Source: Flavobacteriales bacterium
GTDB taxonomy: Bacteria; Bacteroidota; Bacteroidia; Flavobacteriales_F; PHOS-HE28
Length of the DNA: 64,000 bases
Assembly: GCA_020635675.1 (NCBI GenBank)
Contig: JACJZJ010000002.1
Coordinates: forward strand, 186,001-250,000
Direction of reading: 5' to 3'
Shown: positions 60,255 through 64,000 of the stretch, piece by piece
How the letters are laid out: the number at the start of each line of letters is the position of its first letter
Numbering within the stretch: the first letter of the stretch is position 1
Position numbers and translations under genes: made by a program
Notes under the pieces: generated by a model
What the model was told of the DNA's origin: nothing
Seen by the model: only the letters and a program-made list of their open reading frames with translations
Database searches by the model: none

Positions 60255-60719
60255 TCAATTGAACTTGATGCTTGCTTTGGTTTCTCGGATATCGGTATGG
60301 GCCAGGAGGGTGGGCTCGGGATCGAGCTTGGCCGGTCGGCCTTTGACCTTGCTTGGATGCTGGATGCGCAGGACGAGCCCTTCCGGAGCGACCTTTTCGA
60401 GGAGCCCTTCCAGCTTCCGTCCGTCGGCCATCTCCACTTGGACGAGCCGGCCCGTATGCTTCACGTATTGCTCGGGCACCTTGAACGGTCGGCCCATACC
60501 GGGGCTACCCACCTGGAGCTCCACGTCATGACCTCCCGCATCCAGATCGGCACGGATGGCCTTGTTCAGGGCGGCGAGCTGCTCCAATCGGATCGACCGG
60601 GGGTCGTCCACCTCCACCACCACCTTATCTCCCGGGCGCACCACCACATCCACAAGGAAATGTCCCGTGTCCATCAGATGGCGTTCGACGATGGCCTTGA
60701 CCTCCTGCACCGTGATCAT
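60255..60719 (-). CDS. rimP: Ribosome maturation factor RimP
   Basis: A 154-aa protein that helps assemble the 30S subunit. The N-terminal KH-like part has VEVDDPRSIRLEQLAALNKAI and the LQVGSPGMGRPFKVPEQY loop (usual S-PG-x-RPL) is present; a C-terminal Sm-like domain follows (GRLVQVEMADGRKLEGLLEKV). First gene of rimP-nusA-infB. The ATG at 60717-60719 lies 24 nt after a terminator-like hairpin in its leader. Confidence 0.95.
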   Translation of the reverse strand: MITVQEVKAIVERHLMDTGHFLVDVVVRPGDKVVVEVDDPRSIRLEQLAALNKAIRADLDAGGHDVELQVGSPGMGRPFKVPEQYVKHTGRLVQVEMADGRKLEGLLEKVAPEGLVLRIQHPSKVKGRPAKLDPEPTLLAHTDIRETKASIKFN

Positions 60720-60739
60720 CTTCTTCCGGGCCGGGGAAC

Positions 60740-60763
60740 AAAAAAGAGGGGGCACCCCCTCTT
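60740..60763 (-). terminator. Terminator-like hairpin inside the rimP-nusA-infB leader
   Basis: On the minus strand AAGAGGGGG (60763-60755) pairs with CCCCCTCTT (60752-60744) around TG, followed by a run of six T (60745-60740). It lies between the promoter at 60818-60787 and the rimP start at 60719, so it acts as a possible attenuator. Confidence 0.75.
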
Positions 60764-60786
60764 CACGCGTTCCTCGACTGTCGTTG

Positions 60787-60818
60787 CAAAGGTATGCACA
60801 TCCGGCTCACCCGCAAAA
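60787..60818 (-). promoter_or_regulatory. rimP operon promoter TTTTG-N19-TACCTTTG
   Basis: TTTTG (60818-60814), a 19-nt spacer and TACCTTTG (60794-60787) match the Bacteroidota consensus TTTG/TTG-N19-TAnnTTTG closely. It is the best promoter in the window. The expected leader is ~60 nt. Confidence 0.8.
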
Positions 60819-60841
60819 CGCGTCAGTAATGGAGTGGTGCT

Positions 60842-62470
60842 TCAGTGGCGCTTGCGGTCCATTCCAGGCACCTCTGCCGGCCGATCGTCCTTGCCCGGCA
60901 TTGCCGTGTCGGTCTTTCGGGCACCGTTCTCGAACTCCATGGTCTTCACCGGCCTCCCGTCGCGCCCATAGATCGTCATCGTCCCGGCCAGCCTGCCATG
61001 ATCGTAGCTCATCTCCTGGACCACACGACCCCGCTGATCATAGACCGTGCATTTGCCATGGGGCTCCCCGGCCAGCATGCCCTGTTCGCGCATCTTCACT
61101 CCGGCATCGTCATAGTAGGTCCAAGGACCACTGGGCAGGCCCTCCACATAAGCACCCTCGCTGATGGGATAGCCTTGGGTGTTGAATGCTGTCCAACGCC
61201 CGTTCCTTCGGCCTTCGAGGTAACCACCCTCCTCCTTCACACGGCCATCCTCGTACCAGAACTTCCACGGCCCGTTCTTCAGGTCGTCCTCCCATTGGCC
61301 CTGGTATTCCTGGGTGCCGTCCGGGAACCAGCCACGCCAGAGGCCATCCAGCCTCCCGGCCTTGAAGGTGCCCGCGTCCTTCTGCTTTCCGCTCTCGAAC
61401 CAGCTGCTCCACGCCCCGTCCGCGAGACCGTCCACATAGGCCCCTTCCTGGAGCTTGTTGCCGTTCTCGAACCACGTGGTCCAGATGCCCTGCTTCAGGC
61501 CCTCCTGGTAGGAACCCTTCTTCCAGAACTGACCGGTCGGGTAGAAGTAGACCCAATCCCCTTCCTCTTTGTCGGCATGGAACACGCCGGTGGTGCTGAG
61601 CTGGCCGTTGGGGTACCAGTAGCGCCAAGTGCCCTCCCGCTCATCGGCCTCGAACGGCCCTTCCATGTCCTTCCCTCCCGCTGTCGTATACCAGGTCCAT
61701 ACACCATGCTTGGCGCCGTTCAGGTAGGACCCTGTGGTATGGGGCTCCCCCGAGCGGAAGTTCAGGGTGAACGGCCCATTGAGCACTCCCCTAGTGTAGG
61801 TCTCCGTCTTTTCCGTCCGGCCATCACTGAAGCCATAGGACCAGGGACCGTCCTTCACTCCGCCGAGGTAGGCTCCTTTGGCCTTCACATTCCCCGCCGG
61901 ATAGTATTCGACATAGGGTCCACTGCGCACCCCGTACGCATAGGTGGATTCATCGTGCAAAGTGCCGCTGCCGTAATAATCCCGGAGCGTGCCGCTGCCT
62001 GCGATGACGGTATGCGTGCTGTCCCTGTCCCAAGCATCCAGAAGGAGGCAGACCGTATCCTGACAGTTCTCCCGCATCATCTGTCTACCGTCCGCGTACC
62101 AGTACGCCCACACCCCGGCCTTGTTGCCGTTTGCGTACACGCCCCGCTCCATGGGCGTGCCGTCCCGGTAGAAGCTCTGCATCAGGCTGTCCTGCCGGCC
62201 GCGATGGATGTAGCCATCGTGCTGGACCTGACCGTTGTCGTAGTAGATCACCACATGACCATCCCGCTGCCCCGAGCGGAAATCGGACACTTCCGCAAGG
62301 CGGCCCTGGGGATCCCAGAACCGCCATTCCCCCCATTCGCGTCCGTTCACCAGCAGCCCTTCGCTCTTTTTGACCGTTCGGGTGCTATCCCAGTGGTCCA
62401 CGTAGGGAGTGACCGCCTGCGCCTGCAGGAGAAGAGGGACAACGGCGAACAAGGAAAGTGGCCAACGCAT
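60842..62470 (-). CDS. Secreted MORN/YwqK-type repeat protein
   Basis: A 542-aa protein with a signal peptide (MRWPLSLFAVVPLLLQAQA). The mature part is a run of ~20 MORN-like repeats of ~23 residues, such as GEWRFWDPQGRL, GVWAYWYADGRQM, GTWRYWYPNGQLS and GPWKFWYEDGRV. Proteins named 'YwqK family antitoxin' share this repeat, but that label comes from a distant homologue. The beta-hairpin repeats suggest a surface or outer-membrane-associated scaffold. It has no T9SS tail. It ends 23 nt before the rimP promoter. Confidence 0.82.
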   Translation of the reverse strand: MRWPLSLFAVVPLLLQAQAVTPYVDHWDSTRTVKKSEGLLVNGREWGEWRFWDPQGRLAEVSDFRSGQRDGHVVIYYDNGQVQHDGYIHRGRQDSLMQSFYRDGTPMERGVYANGNKAGVWAYWYADGRQMMRENCQDTVCLLLDAWDRDSTHTVIAGSGTLRDYYGSGTLHDESTYAYGVRSGPYVEYYPAGNVKAKGAYLGGVKDGPWSYGFSDGRTEKTETYTRGVLNGPFTLNFRSGEPHTTGSYLNGAKHGVWTWYTTAGGKDMEGPFEADEREGTWRYWYPNGQLSTTGVFHADKEEGDWVYFYPTGQFWKKGSYQEGLKQGIWTTWFENGNKLQEGAYVDGLADGAWSSWFESGKQKDAGTFKAGRLDGLWRGWFPDGTQEYQGQWEDDLKNGPWKFWYEDGRVKEEGGYLEGRRNGRWTAFNTQGYPISEGAYVEGLPSGPWTYYDDAGVKMREQGMLAGEPHGKCTVYDQRGRVVQEMSYDHGRLAGTMTIYGRDGRPVKTMEFENGARKTDTAMPGKDDRPAEVPGMDRKRH

Positions 62471-62572
62471 CGCGGCGAAAATAGCTGGGTGGGAGCGGGT
62501 CGGTCCTCGAAGAACGGACAAGATGCCAACCGAGGTATGCGGAAGCAGCGACCCCGGGGCTGCGTGTGGCCC

Positions 62573-62580
62573 TAACTTGC
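62573..62580 (+). promoter_or_regulatory. TAACTTGC -7-like box for the multiheme cytochrome
   Basis: A weak match to TAnnTTTG, 12 nt before the ATG at 62593, within the short gap after the MORN gene's divergent start. Confidence 0.25.
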
Positions 62581-62592
62581 GCCTCCTATCCC

Positions 62593-64000
62593 ATGGGACA
62601 GCGGAGGACCTTGAGCGTGCTGCTCGCGATGGCGGGTGTGGTGCTGCTTTTCGCCGGGTGGACCAGCGCGACGGAACATGAACCCCACCGCTACCACTCG
62701 GCATTGGAGAATTGGCTTTTCAAAACGGACAACGGAGGGCTGGTGGTGCAGTTCTCCACCTACTTCGTGACGGGTGGGCGCTGCGCCGGTTGTCATGGGG
62801 GGGATTCCCTGGGTGTGGCCAGCGTCGACAGCACGGGCAGGGACGTGAACATCGCTGATGACTGGCGCAGCACCATGATGGCCAACAGCGCACGCGATCC
62901 CTTCTTCCGCGCCAAGATGGAGCATGAGGTGTTGGTGAACCCCGCCCACCAGACGGCCATCGAGAACAAGTGCACGAGCTGCCACGCCCCATTGGGCATG
63001 CATGAGGAGCGGATGCTGGGCCACACGCCCTTCACCGCGGCTATGCTGGACACGAGCGTGATCGGGCAGGACGGTGTGAGCTGCCTGAGCTGCCACCAAC
63101 AGGATCCCGACAGTGCGGGTCGTTCCTTCTCCGGCGAACTGCATTTCGACTCCGCGCGGGTCTATGGTCCCTATGCGGATGATGACATCGTACCGGAGAT
63201 CATGGAGTTCTTCGTGGGGTGGCGGCCCGGGTTCGGCGAGCACATCCAGGATTCGCGCGTGTGCGCGGGATGCCACACCCTGATCACGGGAACGCTGGAC
63301 CTGAACGGCACGCCCACCGGCGACTCCTTCGTGGAGCAGGCCACCTGGCACGAGTGGAAGAACTCGGACTATTTCGGCGTGGAGGGATGTCGGGGATGCC
63401 ACATGCCGCGGTTGCAGGACAGCATCATCCTCGCCTCCGACTATGCCTTCCTGAGCGGGCATTCGCCTTTCGGGCTCCACCATCTTGCGGGGGGGAACGT
63501 GTTCATGCTCCAATTGCTCAAGGAGCACAAGGACCAGCTGGGGATCCCGGCCACCGACGTCCAGTTCGACAGCACCATAACCCGGACCATGGCGATGCTG
63601 CAACAACGCGCCGTGGACCTGGAGCTGGAACTGGTGGGACGAACGCCCGACACCGCATACATCGACGTGAAATTGACCGACCGGGCGGGCCACAAGTTCC
63701 CCAGCGGCTATCCGAGCCGCCGGGCCTTCGTGCAGGTGCTGGCGATCACTCCGCTGCAGGACACCCTTTACGCGAACGGCCTCTGGGACAATGCCTTCGA
63801 GGTCGTGGGGCATGACAGTCCCTATGAGCCACACCACGATGTGATCACCGATCAGGGACAAGTGCAGATCTACGAGATGGTGATGGGCGACGTGAACGGG
63901 GATGTGACCACCACGCTGGAACGCGCACTGTCACCATTGAAGGACAACCGCCTGGTGCCCATCGGGTTCTCCACCACGCATTCCGCCTACGACACCACCC
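62593..64000 (+). CDS. Multiheme c-type cytochrome (3' end outside window)
   Basis: An exported cytochrome, open to the last base; at least 469 residues are visible. A signal-anchor-like segment (LSVLLAMAGVVLLFAGW) is followed by five CxxCH heme sites: CAGCH, CTSCH, CLSCH, CAGCH and CRGCH. Later GHKFPSGYPSRRAFVQVLA resembles the C-terminal region of multiheme cytochromes in Bacteroidota and Chlorobi, where His also ligates heme. Substrate unknown; it could take part in periplasmic electron transfer or reduction of an oxyanion. Many long reading frames on the opposite strand are discarded in favour of this one. Confidence 0.88.
   Translation, partial: MGQRRTLSVLLAMAGVVLLFAGWTSATEHEPHRYHSALENWLFKTDNGGLVVQFSTYFVTGGRCAGCHGGDSLGVASVDSTGRDVNIADDWRSTMMANSARDPFFRAKMEHEVLVNPAHQTAIENKCTSCHAPLGMHEERMLGHTPFTAAMLDTSVIGQDGVSCLSCHQQDPDSAGRSFSGELHFDSARVYGPYADDDIVPEIMEFFVGWRPGFGEHIQDSRVCAGCHTLITGTLDLNGTPTGDSFVEQATWHEWKNSDYFGVEGCRGCHMPRLQDSIILASDYAFLSGHSPFGLHHLAGGNVFMLQLLKEHKDQLGIPATDVQFDSTITRTMAMLQQRAVDLELELVGRTPDTAYIDVKLTDRAGHKFPSGYPSRRAFVQVLAITPLQDTLYANGLWDNAFEVVGHDSPYEPHHDVITDQGQVQIYEMVMGDVNGDVTTTLERALSPLKDNRLVPIGFSTTHSAYDTT

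Noticed and set aside
62572..63861. A 429-codon minus-strand frame over the multiheme cytochrome
   Set aside because: Five ordered CxxCH sites and a signal segment on the plus strand make the cytochrome the true gene.

Overview
This 64 kb window comes from a high-GC member of the Bacteroidota, most likely an uncultured Flavobacteriales-type lineage. The evidence is a full-length SprA (2420 aa, type IX secretion translocon), five proteins ending in T9SS sorting domains, a complete alternative complex III operon feeding a heme-copper oxidase, Omp28/DUF6029/DUF6089 envelope proteins, TAnnTTTG-type -7 promoter boxes and almost no Shine-Dalgarno sequences. No rRNA, tRNA, transposase, integrase or CRISPR array was seen.

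Layout. 1-7.5 kb: the end of trpS, then small accessory genes (DUF5679, two T9SS cargo proteins, an ArsR/SRPBCC pair with its own operator, GNAT, VOC, DUF2200, a RibD-like reductase) and a truncated aldehyde dehydrogenase. 7.6-10.1 kb: one AT-richer gene coding for a SIR2 plus STAND-like NTPase protein, a probable acquired phage-defence gene. 10.2-20.9 kb: a full aldehyde dehydrogenase, DinB/DUF4287, a translationally coupled pair of surface proteins (one with nineteen 17-residue repeats), a TPR hybrid histidine kinase with a LytTR regulator, and deoC. 20.9-25.3 kb: cysC-cysD-cysN, then tonB, a VanZ-like gene and gcvH. 25.4-33.3 kb: sprA and ruvA. 33.4-41.1 kb: a zinc-less sirtuin, T9SS cargo, a set of CxxC thiol-redox envelope proteins, and queG. 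41.1-54.4 kb: ruvB, a barrel-like protein, and the respiratory operon actABCDEF-coxB-coxA. 54.6-64 kb: SPOR and DUF6089 proteins, rimP-nusA-infB, a secreted MORN/YwqK-repeat protein, and the start of a multiheme cytochrome that runs off the window.

How the parts fit. Quinol oxidised by ACIII passes electrons through ActA/ActE hemes to the CuA site of CoxB and then to CoxA. SprA exports the T9SS-tagged proteins. CysC/D/N activate sulfate to APS and PAPS. DeoC with the two aldehyde dehydrogenases would cleave deoxyribose-5-phosphate and oxidise the acetaldehyde; in other bacteria these genes are neighbours, but here they are spread over 16 kb on one strand. RimP, NusA and IF-2 link transcription and translation.

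The most interesting signals are (1) the SIR2-STAND gene, (2) the act operon leader, where AAGGAGG sits exactly in a hairpin loop ahead of a 10-codon upstream reading frame that overlaps actA, (3) a terminator hairpin inside the rimP-nusA-infB leader, (4) four perfect ATCAGAAG units filling the cysD-cysN gap, (5) a dyad overlapping the ArsR -7 box, and (6) many -7 boxes only 4-19 nt from start codons, implying nearly leaderless mRNAs. All functional statements are read from sequence and remembered family knowledge; no database search was run.
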